A DNA stretch of 64,000 nucleotides from Tupaia tana (GCA_026018925.1 JAKSZU010000005.1:88594886-88658885); one strand, 5' to 3'; positions 1-10,522 are shown, counted from the stretch's first letter. The notes: generated from the sequence alone by a model not told the origin. Numbers and translations are program-made.

Positions 1-880
1 ATCTATTGGCAAGGGAGGCCCTGCAGAATCTAGGGTTCAAGGTCCCTAGCTGTATTCAAAGCTGCTCATATGCCCCCATATCAAATTTCATCATCTCATT
101 CCTTTACAATCAATGCTGCCTTGTGAATATTATTATCATTCCTAATGATTTTAAATTTAATTTTCACTGTAATTCAAATATCTACAAATTAGATGTTTTT
201 TTTGGTTTGATTTATAGAAATCTTGGCATAGGAGCTATAGGAAATAGAATTTCTTTTAGGAAGTCACAGGATATTCCAAGTCTGTTCTGTGAAACATTAG
301 CTGGGATGGAAACCTCAGAAGTCAGGTTTTCGTTGGTCTCATACCTCCAGTGCACTTAAAAACTGAATACACACCATCATGCCTGTTTTATTGAAATGCT
401 TCATGGAAAAATATCTTGGCCTTCCAAAACTGTGTCTTCTGTAGGTATTTGATTACAGCTTGCTACAGGTGATTATTTGCTGAAATATTTTCTTACTGCA
501 TGACTCTCAACGAACAGGGTATATCATACATTCAACTATATCCTATTAAAGAATAACTCCAGATCATTAAGAACCAATTCACAGAATGTATTCGTTAAGA
601 TTCAGTTTTGTAGACTTGCTTTTGGTACCAAAATCTCTATCAGGTGGTGTTCACTCTTAGAACTGCTGGAAAGGGGGTGAAGGCTTCTTTTAAGGTAGTT
701 GTCATTGTGTCTGATGCTGGAGCTTGAAACTGTAGGGCAATAGTCAGGTAGGAAACCTTTTTTGTGCTTATATTTTGTTTTTAAATAACATTAGGATGGG
801 ACAAAATTATTTCACCCCTTATCTTCTCAAATATTTTACATAGAAGTATTTTGTATTTATTTAGTTTATTATTTGACATT
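1..880. other. No gene or repeat recognised
   Basis: AT-rich single-copy-looking sequence. The open frame at 6-359 has no recognisable domain and no supporting splice or codon signal, so I do not call it a gene. Confidence 0.5.
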
Positions 881-884
881 TTGT

Positions 885-1101
885 TTGTTTGTCTTGTTGC
901 TATAGGATATGTGTGCTTGCCAGAGACAGACAGCAAGGGGAAGGGTGAAAAAGACCCCTTGAGGGGACCAGCCACTCCATAGTTCTTTCTCCTCCATTCT
1001 CTTCTCTGAATTCTAGCCACACATGCTAGGTGTGAGGACTCGAACTGCACAGTCAGCCATGTGGAATCTAATCGCCTTAACCACTATGGCATGGGTTGGC
1101 T
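885..1101 (-). mobile_element. Family A tRNA-derived SINE, old copy
   Basis: Read on the minus strand it begins with the tRNA-like head (GCCAACCCATGCCATAGTGG, the reverse of the 3' edge) and ends near 890 with the CCTATAGC-like 3' motif. The TTCTCCTCCATTCTC body segment is clear. It is diverged, so probably an older copy; no TSD seen. Confidence 0.75.
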
Positions 1102-1164
1102 GTTTTTAATTATTTTATTTTCACCTAGAATAAATCCATTTTGGGAAGGAGTTTTGTTGTTGTT

Positions 1165-1192
1165 GTTTTGTTTTGTTTTGTTTTGTTTTTTG
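1165..1192. repeat. (GTTTT)n simple repeat
   Basis: Run of TTTTG units directly beside the poly-T (tail) side of the next SINE, probably a decayed A-tail. Confidence 0.8.
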
Positions 1193-1422
1193 AAAGATTT
1201 TTGCTTTAGGGCGTGTGCTCTTGCTAGAAAGACAGAGAGACAGAAAGTGAAAAATCACTCCCCAGGGGGGATAGCCACGCTGCAATCCCTTCTCCTCCAT
1301 TCTCCTCTCGGGATCTTGGGCACTCATGCCTGGTGTGAGTTTAAGGCACTGGGTCTGAGACTTGAACCACGGTCAACTCCATGGGACTCTAGCAACATAG
1401 TCATTACACTAACTACTGGTCC
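1180..1422 (-). mobile_element. Family A SINE
   Basis: Complete minus-strand copy. The 3' motif (reverse of CCCTAAAGC) is at 1203-1212, the AGAGAGACAGAAAGTG stretch and CTCCATTCTCCTCTCGG body follow, and the head ends in ACTAACTACTGGTCC at 1408-1422. It is moderately diverged. Confidence 0.88.
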
Positions 1423-1500
1423 TGAGAAGGAGTCATTTACTACTTTTACTTACTTTAAAAATTTTTGTTTATTTTCTTCTTTAAAGAAAAATATCCTTTA

Positions 1501-1643
1501 GTTTTGTTTGGTGTGCTTGGTCTTGCTGGAGAGAGATGGGAAGAGACTGTGAAAGTGAGAGAGGGAAAGTGAAAAAGCACCCCCCCAGTGGGTTATGGCC
1601 ACATCACAATCCCTTCCCCTCCATTCTCCTCTCACGATTTCCG

Positions 1644-1686
<43 letters not shown>

Positions 1687-1790
1687 ACACACACAGGGTG
1701 TTTTGTAAGCTGCAGGGCCTGAGACTTGAACTGCTTGGTCAGCTATGTAAGATCAAACTGCCATAATCACCACACTATCAGTTGGCCCTG
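1501..1790 (-). mobile_element. Family A SINE with internal CA expansion
   Basis: Minus-strand copy whose body carries a long (CA)n run where other copies have CACGCACGCACACGC. The head ends in CTATCAGTTGGCCCTG. The microsatellite therefore grew from the alternating CA/CG segment of the SINE. Confidence 0.85.
1647..1695. repeat. (CA)n microsatellite
   Basis: About 24 CA units with one interrupting TA, inside the SINE at 1501-1790. Confidence 0.97.
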
Positions 1791-1797
1791 TTTTATT

Positions 1798-1840
1798 TTA
1801 TTTATTGTTATTGTTTTGCTCTAGGGCACATGCACTCACC

Positions 1841-1884
<44 letters not shown>

Positions 1885-2028
1885 TGACAAATTCTCTTCT
1901 TCTCCAGTCTCCTTTCAAGATTGCATCTGGTATGATTTTCAAGCCACCCAGTCCAGAACCAGAACCAGGCAGCCAGCCATATGGGATCTAGACCTGTAAC
2001 CTCTATACTATCTGCTGGCCCTGGCCCT
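1798..2028 (-). mobile_element. Family A SINE with GA expansion
   Basis: Minus-strand copy immediately after the previous one. It shows TCTAGGGCACATGCACTCACC, then a (GA)n run, then the head ending TATCTGCTGGCCCTGGCC. The (GA)n is the expanded reverse of the CT-rich region of the SINE. Confidence 0.82.
1842..1879. repeat. (GA)n microsatellite
   Basis: About 19 GA units inside the SINE at 1798-2028. Confidence 0.97.
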
Positions 2029-2034
2029 ATTTTC

Positions 2035-2296
2035 TCTTTTTTTTAAAATTTATTTTTAATCCTACATTTTTCTGTTTTTTTTTAATTTTTTTAATATATA
2101 TATTATGTATATATATAATATATATATTAAAGATAAGATAAGGTTTTATATATAAGATATATATTATATATTATCTTATATAAGATAAGATATATATTAT
2201 ATATTAAAGATAAGAAAGTTTTATATATATATATATATAAGATTAGGTTTTATATATATATAAATTTTTATATTTTATATATATATTATAAATTTT

Positions 2297-2349
<53 letters not shown>

Positions 2350-2350
2350 C
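2035..2350. repeat. AT-rich low-complexity repeat
   Basis: Nearly pure A/T with (TA)n blocks and several recurring units of the type AAGATAAGRTTTTATATATA and TATATATTATATATTA. These look like local duplications around a TA microsatellite. Confidence 0.9.
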
Positions 2351-2424
2351 CTTATCTTAAGTCAAATATCTCTTTTGGCATCATAGTCTCTTCTCTCACT
2401 TTTCAATATTTTTTAAAATGTTTT

Positions 2425-2674
2425 TTCTAGAGGACATGTCTGCTCCCCAGAGAGAGTCATGAAGACACAGAGAAAGGAAGAGGAGAGAGCTTCCCCCCAC
2501 CCCCAATGAGGCATGGTCACTCACAATTCCTTCTACTCCATCTTTTTTCTCTTTTTTGTAATTTGGGCATACATGCGAAGGTTCCCTGTGTGTTTTCAAG
2601 GCACTGGGTCCAAGACTTGAATCACAGGGTCAGCCACATAACTGTCTTAGCCACTAGGCAACAGAGCCAGCCCT
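2425..2674 (-). mobile_element. Family A SINE, old copy
   Basis: Minus-strand copy with CTAGAGGACATGTCTGCTCC at the 3' end and the tRNA head ending CTAGGCAACAGAGCCAGCCC. The body is diverged. Confidence 0.78.
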
Positions 2675-2802
2675 CCATGTCTGTTGGTTTTAAAGATGCA
2701 TCCATGCAGATCATGTCATCTGTAACCCTAAAGAAATTACCTTATTCATTACTTGATGATTCTACCTGCACAAGCAAAAAGACAGCACAACTGAAAATTA
2801 TC

Positions 2803-2915
2803 TGAGAGAAACTCAGTGGGACCAAAGTAATCACATGTGCACTTAGAAATAGAACGGGAAGGCAGAAGGGACAAGATGTGGAGGTAGAAAGCAGTGATGT
2901 TAATGTCCTTGACCC
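2803..2915 (+). mobile_element. MLT1-like (MaLR) LTR fragment
   Basis: The order of motifs GTGGGACCAAAGTAATCACA, GGAAGGCAGAAGGG, AGATGTGGAGGTAGAAAGCA and GTGATGTTA follows the central part of MLT1-type LTRs as I remember them. The same segment recurs in the better-preserved copy at 13.5-13.7 kb. Confidence 0.6.
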
Positions 2916-3000
2916 TATGTGGGACTAGGCCAGTATGCAAGTTTGTATTTTCGTTTTAATTTTAACAAAAGTATAAAAAGTAAAAAGAGAAAAATATCTT
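2916..3000 (+). repeat. Sequence shared with 13675-13760
   Basis: Continues the homology between the two MLT1-like copies (GTTTGTATNTTCNTTTTAATT and flanks) although it is not part of the LTR consensus I remember. See findings. Confidence 0.5.
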
Positions 3001-3940
3001 AAATAGAAAAAACTCTTGTAGAAGAAATATAGTAACAAAAGAAGAGACAGGAGAGATACATATGAGAGACTCCTATACGCCACCCACAGAGATCACTGAC
3101 CACAGATGGTCAGAGATAAAAGAACAGATAAGTTTTATCTTGCTTTCATTATATTCTATTTAGGACATATACCATATTCCCAAAGTTATATCTAGAATTA
3201 CAGCTAAATGTGTGTGTGCACATAGATGTGTCACAGTTATACCAGTTTTCTTACTAATGAATGAATGTGAAGTACTCCTCCAGGTTGCTTTCTATAGCAG
3301 TCAATCCACTAGCATCAAAGACGCCCTTGAAACAGTTGAGCTGGTTTGGGTGTGGGAAAAGAATGGGTAACAGTACAAAACCTTGGAAAGATGAAAGTGA
3401 GACTGATGCAAGCAAGGAGCTTGAAGGAAAGTACTGAGGGCTCAGTAAAGCACAGTGGGAAGCAATATAACATGACTCCCTATTGATGAGAAGTGAGGCA
3501 GTCCAACATCCCATGCAGTTGTGCATATGCCGGAGATGGAGCAACTCAATGGGAACAAAAGCCCCATGCTGTGAGTAGGGAAAAGGAGTTCTGCTAAAAG
3601 AAGGTGCTGAGAGCCATGATCAGAGCAGTTAATAAGCCCACTGTCAACCTCTCTCTTTCTCTATATATACATATATATGTAAAATACTATATATGTGCTG
3701 TATGTGTGTGTGTGTGTGTGTACTGTATATGTGCTTTCTTCTCTCTCATATAGTGAGAGAACAAAGTAGAAGCTATGATAGGTTAAGATTTCAGTTACAA
3801 ATAAGATTTTATACGTAATGTATATGCTAGACATAGTATCACTTAAAATAATAGTCTGTTTTAAGTTTCTATGATTATTTTTCTATATATTCTAATGTAA
3901 TGATACCCATTTCTTACTACAACTTTTGCTTCTTTTCTTC
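3001..3940. other. No gene recognised; short (TG)n
   Basis: AT-rich sequence with a (TG)n run at about 3703-3721 and a TATA-rich patch near 3660. The minus frame at 3254-3544 has no recognisable domain. Confidence 0.5.
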
Positions 3941-3941
3941 T

Positions 3942-3990
3942 TTTTTTTTTTGTTTGTTTGAGATCATTGCCATAGGGCTTGTGCACTCAC

Positions 3991-4025
<35 letters not shown>

Positions 4026-4221
4026 TGAAAAACCACCACCCCCCACCCCCAACCCGGGGAAGGCGATGCCATGATACCTTCTCCTCCATTCTCTTCCTGG
4101 AATCTTGGACAAGCACACTCATGTGCTTAGCATGAGTTTCAAGTCACTGGATCTGGGACTTAAACTGCAGTTGTTTATGTGGAAGTCCAGCAACGTAACC
4201 ACTCTACCATCTCCTGGCCCC
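3942..4221 (-). mobile_element. Family A SINE with GA expansion
   Basis: Minus-strand copy: CATAGGGCTTGTGCACTCAC, a (GA)n run at about 3991-4022, body, and head ending CCATCTCCTGGCCCC. ACTTTTGCT occurs just before (about 3920) and just after (4222) the element, a plausible short TSD. Confidence 0.85.
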
Positions 4222-4344
4222 CACTTTTGCTACATTTTATTTAGCATAATTTGTTTAAGTACATATATTCATTGATATAAATTCACTTTGTCACTTAAAA
4301 TGCATATACTTTATATATACATGTATATAATTTATATATACATG

Positions 4345-4700
4345 AGTATGCACCCAGAGTACACTGTATATTGGCTCAATTAAGCACATCAACATGCATG
4401 TTATTGTCAACAATAATTTCTCATTTCTTATTTTCTGTAAGTTTTGCTTTTTTTTCCCCTATCCTTGATTCCCTATCTCTTACCCTCTGCCATCTCCCAC
4501 TCTCTTCCCACACTGACTCTGGTATCTATGTTTGCTTTCTATACCTTATTTTTCCCCCACATTTTATTGAGTCACTAAATATCTTAATTAATCTAAATAT
4601 TTTCATAGCAAGCACAGCTGATATATACATTTCCATGAACACAAGTCCAACTTTAGGCATAAGCCTCAGTGAGTAGAATGAACATCCTATAAAGTAGCAC
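4345..4700 (-). mobile_element. Probable antisense L1 3'-UTR fragment
   Basis: Pyrimidine-rich stretch (CCCTCTGCCATCTCCCACTC, then CACACTGACTCTGG) that matches, in reverse complement, the purine-rich 3' region after the L1 ORF2 remnant at 46.8 kb and the antisense copy at 53.56 kb. It is diverged. Confidence 0.45.
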
Positions 4701-4859
4701 CTAGCTGGGGTATATATCTTACTGCAGGCATCGAATAGGTATTTTTAATGCATTTTTTTTAATTTCAAGAAAAACAGTTTTAGTTTTTTGTGTTTTTTTT
4801 TTCTGAACTTTTTTTTAACTTAATTTACATTAATTCCCTAAGCATCGTCACAGCATACA

Positions 4860-5115
4860 AAATGTGATTTCCCATCCAGAATATACTGCATAGTGGCTTA
4901 ATCATGCATGTTATTATAAAAAAAATTTCCTTTTCTAGTTTCTAGTACTTTTTTTACCCCTCTTTCTGACCCTCTGTCCTTTCCCACCCTCTGTTCACAC
5001 TATCTCTGGTGTCTAAGACTATCTTCCATTCCTTTCTCCCCACATTGTATTGATCACACAATTTCTTAAATAATCTAACTACTTTCAATAGCAAGTTCAC
5101 TTGGTACTATTAAGA
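4860..5115 (-). mobile_element. Second probable antisense L1 3'-UTR fragment
   Basis: Repeats the layout of 4345-4700 (GAATATACTGCATAGTGGCTTA, CATGCATGTTATTATAA, then CCCACCCTCTGTTCACAC and TATCTCTGG). It is either a second insertion of the same L1 region or a local duplication. Confidence 0.45.
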
Positions 5116-5774
5116 AAACCAGTTTTAACTTACATCAAAGAAATGCTAAGGAACTTTGCTTAAAACTTAAAGCCAGGAAACAAGTTAGGATTCTCTTCAA
5201 ACGGTAGGTACTTGAACTTATCCATTATTTTTATGAAAGAATATTTTCTAAACAATCAGCAGTACACAGATAGCTTTTATAACAAATATTAATCTCACGT
5301 CTCATCATGAATTATTCCTGAATTAAAATTGATGTACACATATGGATATGATTTTTACCTCATTTTAAATGATAAAAAAAATTAGTCATCACCAATGCAG
5401 CCAAACAGAATTTTTGTATAAACACAAAGTCTGTATTGTTAGGCTCCAATTTGTATTTTTTTTTGTTATTTTTGATGTTATCAGATGTATTACAAAATCA
5501 TAGATTATTAATAAAATTAACTTAAAGAAAATGTCATTTTTATCATAAATATTCCATTGTGACACTAATATTATAAATAAGAAGGATAGCTAGTATAAAA
5601 ATGGTGTAAGTAACATTATATAATTTAAAAAATCTAGGGGTCAATGTTATTTTAATTAAAAAAATGAAAGAAACATTTAAAAATAATTGCAATATACATG
5701 AAATAAATATTAATATTCTAAGCTTCTACTATTATCCTTTAGTAAGTACTAATTATCATTTCCTTTTTATTAGG
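5116..5774. other. No gene or repeat recognised
   Basis: AT-rich single-copy-looking sequence with no open frame of note. Confidence 0.5.
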
Positions 5775-5997
5775 ATTTTTTTTTAATTGCAGAGGACACA
5801 TGAGGAAGAAATGTAAAAAACACCCCAAATGTATGTGGTCACACTGCAGACCTTTCTCCTACATCTTTTCATGTTGGTATTTGGGACACCCATATATGTG
5901 TATCTGGCATGCTTTGCAAGCCTCCCAGGCCAGGACTTGAACTGTTGTTAAACATGTGGGCTATAGCTCCCCTAGCTACTAGGCTACAGGGCTGGCT
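5775..5997 (-). mobile_element. Family A SINE, old diverged copy
   Basis: Minus-strand copy in which AGAGGACACATGAGG, CCTTTCTCCTACATC and the head end CTAGGCTACAGGGCTGGC are recognisable. It is strongly diverged. Confidence 0.65.
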
Positions 5998-6074
5998 GAG
6001 TCATTACCTTTTTTAACCTTTCTTTGATACAATGATTTTGTTTCTTAAAAAAAAAAATTACCATAAAACAATTC

Positions 6075-6290
6075 TACATACACATATGTGCTTGACAAAA
6101 AGCAATTCCCAAAGGAGTATAGTAACTCTGCAATCATTTTTCCTCCATTTTCTAGATTCCATCAGGATCTGGTGCATGGTGTGTTTTTCAAGCCACCGGA
6201 GCCCAGAATATGAATCGTGTATGTCCGCATGGGATCTGGCTCCCTCTGCAAAGGCACTTAACAGCTGTGCATGGGGGCTGCTTTCAGACA
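6075..6290 (-). mobile_element. Family A SINE, degraded
   Basis: CAATCATTTTTCCTCCATTTTC, TTTTTCAAGCCACCGG and CATGGGATCTGGCTCC follow in the order of a minus-strand copy. The tail and part of the head are lost. Confidence 0.5.
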
Positions 6291-6403
6291 GTTCCATTTC
6301 TATGACTTTGCCCTGGAGAACTAACACAATTTTTTTAATTCCACTGTTATAAATTTATTCTAAGGAAAACATCTAAGATGGGTATCATATATATACATAT
6401 AAT

Positions 6404-6502
6404 TTGATTTTTGCCATAGGACACGTGCTCACTAGAGAAAGAGATAGTGATAAGAGGGAAAACGGGAAAGCATCTCCTTAGGGGAGTGGCCATGTTGCAA
6501 TT
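6404..6502 (-). mobile_element. Family A SINE 3' fragment
   Basis: Minus-strand 3' portion (TTTTGCCATAGGACACGTGC through GGCCATGTTGCAATT) that stops abruptly where a plus-strand SINE head begins. Confidence 0.7.
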
Positions 6503-6745
6503 GGCGTAATAGCTATATCACTGGACTCCCATGTAGTCAACCGCTGTTTGAGTCTCAGACCTGGTGGCTGAAACTCACGCTGGGCATGTGCATGCATGCC
6601 CAAGATCCCGAGTGGAGAATGGAGGAGAAGGGATTGTAGCATGGCCATCCCTCCCTGAGGGGTGATTTCTCACTGTCTGTCTCTCTGTTTCTGTCTGTCT
6701 TTCTGGCCAGCGCACACGCCCTATAGCAAAAACCTCTAAAAAAAT
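6503..6745 (+). mobile_element. Family A SINE
   Basis: Plus-strand copy starting at GGCGTAATAGC, without the first bases of the head, through TGGAGGAGAAGGG, the CT-rich region, and CCCTATAGCAAAAACCTC at about 6718-6736. It abuts a minus-strand fragment. Confidence 0.88.
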
Positions 6746-6877
6746 GCTAATTAACAACAAACAAGCAATGGGCAGTATAATCATTTATAATTCAAAGAAA
6801 GGATGTTCAAGCTTCAAAACAAAATATGTAAGGGACTGACAAATTACTGTTAAAAAAATGATTGATATTTGTACCAT

Positions 6878-6930
6878 GAAGTCAGTATGTGGGATCCAGC
6901 TACCTCAACCACTATACCACTGGCCAGCCT
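6878..6930 (-). mobile_element. SINE tRNA-head remnant
   Basis: GTCAGTATGTGGGATCCAGC then ACCACTATACCACTGGCC is the reverse of the tRNA-like head only. It may be the missing head of the minus-strand fragment at 6404-6502. Confidence 0.55.
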
Positions 6931-8643
6931 GAATTTTATAAAATTTTGAAATGTCACAAGATATTCTTTTATAATTTTTCTTAATAATTAAAGAACAAGA
7001 AACAAAAATCACTTTCTTACCTCAAGTACAAATGAGTAGTAGACTACAAGTCATGGTTTGCTGATCCCTGAATTATAGTAGTCTATGAAGAAATAAAAGC
7101 AATTTGTAGAATGACATTATTTTTCAAACTAACTATGTATACGTACTGATTAAGATATATTTTATTCTCTTGTTTATCACCAAATTTAAAACAAAATTTA
7201 TAAAAACTCATTTAACCATAAAATAAATCCTCAATACTAGTACAAGAAGGCTTAAATCTTTAAAAATCAGTTTATAATAATAGCATCATATAATAGAAAT
7301 GAAGATGTATTGATCATGTTCAATCACCAAAGAGTCTACACCTAACTCAATGAGTAAGACTTAGAAAATTTGTTTCAAATGCATTTTTTTACTTATTGAT
7401 TATCCATGTAAAGATAATTATATTAATTCACTATTAGCATTACATCTGATTCGTTGGTACATGAATTACTACATTGTACTAAATAATTGCAAGATTGAAG
7501 TTACTGGTGTTGAAAACATTAGTGTGCAGACTGCAACTTCACTTTCTTCAGTGCAAGGTGTGAAGGCCTTTTTTTAGCAAAATACTCATTATGCCTTTCT
7601 TAAAAGCATGTGATACAGAGGAGGGAGAGCATTTACATATTAAAACATAGGTTATCTCTCCTGTCATTACCTGGAAAGGTAGATGGGATCTGTACTGAGA
7701 GGGCAATGGAAGACTTCAGTGGAGGGCATTGTTCCATAAAAAATTGAAGCTGCTTTTAATACCACCCACACTCTGCTCTATTCACAGAGAATTCTTGCAG
7801 TAAATAATGCAACTGGGATTTTGATTGAAAGCATGAAAAATAATATATACTCTGTTCTGTTTCACATATTTCAGCATTAAGCTTTATAACTATGGCACTG
7901 CTGATTATACACTCGGGGTTTTTTTAATTATTTTTTAAAAGCAATCTTATTCTAGCTCTGCAATGACACCCTCAGGGTATAAAGACTTAAGGTTCTCATT
8001 ACATCAATCATTTTTTTTTAAATTTCCGTACTTACAGATATATATCCTGCTAAAGCAGAAATGCAAATTTAATCAAATGCAATACAGTATCTTTAAAAAG
8101 ATAGCACATATCTAACACCTGTCAGCTCATCAATGTTTGGTCTACGAGTCTACAAATTACTACATATATCATTCCTGACACCTAAACCGATGGAGAGAAT
8201 AAAACACGCCTTATAAATTTTGCAAGACTCATAAGCAAGACATATACAGTGGAGAAACTGCTCTAAAGCTTTTTGCTCTTAGAACCCTTTCAGACACTTA
8301 CAAAGACCCCCAAAATGTGTTTATATGAAACGCATTATACAGTTTACATATGACATAGTAAATTAAAATTGGAATATTTAGAAGTGTACAAATATCCAGT
8401 TACACATTCTGTAAGTTATCAGAATGATGACATTGGCACATCATTGGCATCTGGAAAATATAACCATGCATTTGTAAGACAATGAGAGTAGGAAAGATGG
8501 TAACTCTTGAGCATTGTATTTTAAATAGTTTTCACTTCATGGACCCCCCCCCAAAAGAATTTTTTTACCACTTTCATAGTTTCTTCAACTGTATTTTGAT
8601 AATATTTTATGTGAAGAGAATAGCACGCCAGTAATTCTTCGTG

Positions 8644-8644
<1 letters not shown>
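6931..8644. other. No gene or repeat recognised
   Basis: About 1.7 kb of AT-rich sequence without SINEs and without long open frames. I see no recognisable gene or RNA. Confidence 0.5.

Positions 8645-8671
<27 letters not shown>
8645..8671. repeat. (TG)n microsatellite
   Basis: About 13 TG units followed by a T-rich stretch. Confidence 0.95.
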
Positions 8672-8675
<4 letters not shown>

Positions 8676-8874
8676 TTTTTATTTTTAAAATCAAATATTT
8701 ATTCTAGACATTAAAGAGTGGGGTGATATGAAATATGTAGCCACATTTTGCTGTCTATAAATGTATGAGCAAATTTTTTATCTTTTTTGGGGAAGAGGTT
8801 GCTATAGTATGGAGGTTCCTTCAGAATTACTAAGTTGGACTTGGATATATCATAAAGGAAATTGAACAGTCAAT

Positions 8875-9000
8875 CCCTTCATGGTGTCCTAGGGTGAGTC
8901 CTTTGGGTTTGACAAGGTCATTAGGGTAGAACCTCTGTGATTGAGGTCTGGTGAGTTTATAAGAGGATTAAGGAGATCAGAACAGACAAAACTTATGGAC
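8875..9000 (+). mobile_element. MaLR-type LTR fragment
   Basis: GAGTCCTTTGGGTTTGAC, AAGGTCATTAGGGTAGAACC, then GTTTATAAGAGGATTA follow the order of the 5' half of MaLR LTRs (CCTTTGGGAGGTGATTAGG, GTCATGAGGGTGGAGCC, CCTTATAAAAGAGG). Confidence 0.55.
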
Positions 9001-9224
9001 AACTTCTCTGCTATAGTTATACTGTCTAATTATCGTGGAAAATCCACAATAATCATAATTTTGCGATACTTTGAGACCTTCCAGGTACTAGAATCATGAG
9101 TTAAAGTCAAATAAGCCCTATTTTAATAAATTACACAGTGTTTGATATTCCTGTTAGAAATGCAGTAGCAGACTACTACAAGAGCCTATAAATTGATATC
9201 TATTGTTAGAATATAGAAGAGATA

Positions 9225-9420
9225 TTTATCAAGAGTTTGGGAAGAGGGTGAGAGAAGGAGAGTCTGAGGAAAAGCATTAAGGAGAAAAATGGAGAGGCAA
9301 GATGTTCGTGGGACAGAGAAATGGGTTATTATCTGTTGATGATGGCATAGATAGTATCCCCAACTGGGCTGATGAGAAATGTATTCATGTTGGAACACTC
9401 ACTTTGCAAGATAAGTGACA
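9225..9420 (+). mobile_element. L1 3'-UTR fragment
   Basis: GGAGAGGCAAGATGTTCGTG and GGGTTATTATCTGTTGATGATGG match the 3' UTR of the L1 copy at 46.85-46.93 kb (GAGAGGCAGGACATTAGTG, GGCTTATTACCTG). It has no A-tail. Confidence 0.55.
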
Positions 9421-9547
9421 TGTGTGAATGAAAGTATAAAAGAAATTAAACAAGATAAGTGCCTAGAGAAAATACATTGAGAACACTGTCCAGGTACACT
9501 GCTACCCCCAGGATAAACTACAAGAAATATGATGGACATTTTTTCTC

Positions 9548-9680
9548 TTTCTTTTTTTTTTTAAAGATTTTTGCTATAGGGCACATGTGCTCACTAGAGA
9601 GACAGAGAAACGAATAGTGAAACATCACTCCCTGGGGGGGATGGCCATACCCATTCCCTTCTCCTGCATTTACTTCTTGT
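9548..9680 (-). mobile_element. Family A SINE, 5'-truncated
   Basis: Minus-strand copy: poly-T, TTTTTGCTATAGGGCACATG, CTCCCTGGGGGGGATGGCC, TCTCCTGCATTTACTTC. The tRNA head is missing. Confidence 0.75.
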
Positions 9681-9749
9681 ACAATGGAAATTAAAAGACA
9701 GGTCTGGTACACAGAAATAATCTCGCTGTGTTTTAACCCTACTGTTTCA

Positions 9750-9917
9750 GGGTCCCAGCTGGGACTTGAGTCACATGCCACCACATCTAGCTTATTTTTC
9801 AGGGTTCTGCTACATTGCCCAGACCAGCCTTGAGCTCATGATCCTCCTGCTTGAGTCTTGAACTCATGATTCATCCTAGTCACTGGGATGACAAGCACAG
9901 TCACTATGCCTGGCCTC
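9750..9917 (-). mobile_element. 7SL-derived (Alu-like) SINE
   Basis: Read in reverse it contains Alu/B1-type motifs. On the plus strand: AGCTGGGACTTGAGTCACATG, CCACCACATCTAGC, CATTGCCCAGACCAGCCTTG, GATCCTCCTGC, ACTGGGATGACAAGC, ACTATGCCTGGCC. The order looks like part of one monomer followed by a complete second monomer. Confidence 0.75.
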
Positions 9918-10065
9918 AAGATTGGACTGGGAATAGAACCTGGGTCTCTAATTTAATCAGTCAACAGGAGATAGTGTTTTAGCAGCATGTGCCCCTGAAG
10001 CTAGCTCTTGATTCTCTTTTGAAATACAAGAATTTTTTAAAGAACTATTTTATTTAACTTGATCT

Positions 10066-10221
10066 ATTTATCTATTTATTTATTTAAATTCGACCAAAAC
10101 GTGGGAGAGAAAGAGAGAGAAAGTGAGGAAGCAAGCCGCCAGGTCTGGGACTCGAACCGCAGCCAGTGGGTGGGAGTAGTGAGTCCAGCGCCCTTAATAA
10201 CTGTGCCACCTGCTGGCCCTG
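10066..10221 (-). mobile_element. Family B SINE
   Basis: Short minus-strand element: a (TTTA)n tail, AATTCGACCAAAACG, a GA-rich stretch, CAAGCCGCCAGGTCTGGG, ACTCGAACCGCAG and the head ending CACCTGCTGGCCC. It lacks the long family A body. Confidence 0.8.
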
Positions 10222-10299
10222 ATACAAGAGATTTTTATGTTAAAATGTTATTTTAATATTACATTTTGTTCAAATTTCAGTATTAGAGGTTTGTTTCTT

Positions 10300-10480
10300 A
10301 GCCAGCCAGTGGCATCTTGGTTAAGGCACTTGGTCCCACGTGACTAATTGAGTAGTTATAATCCAGTGGCTTGAAAAACCCATCCACGTGTGTGTGCATA
10401 CATACCCAAAGTCCTGAAAAGGGGGAGAAATGGAGGCAAAGGGAATTATGGTGTGTCCATTTCCCATGAAGGAATAAAGT
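10300..10480 (+). mobile_element. Family A SINE, old copy
   Basis: Starts AGCCAGCCAGTGGCATCTTGG, has a diverged B-box region, TGGAGGCAAAGGG and CATTTCCCATGAAGG. It breaks off before the CT-rich 3' part. Confidence 0.65.
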
Positions 10481-10522
10481 AAATGGTATTGAGTATTCCT
10501 GTTAAAAATGCAGTAACAGACT

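Noticed and set aside
885-2674. Regularly spaced repeats resembling a CRISPR or satellite array
   Set aside because: Units are about 250-bp SINEs of differing age with irregular spacing; the DNA is mammalian.
7920-8300. Repeat-free stretch that might hold a conserved element
   Set aside because: No CpG cluster or motif grouping stands out, so there is nothing to support a call.
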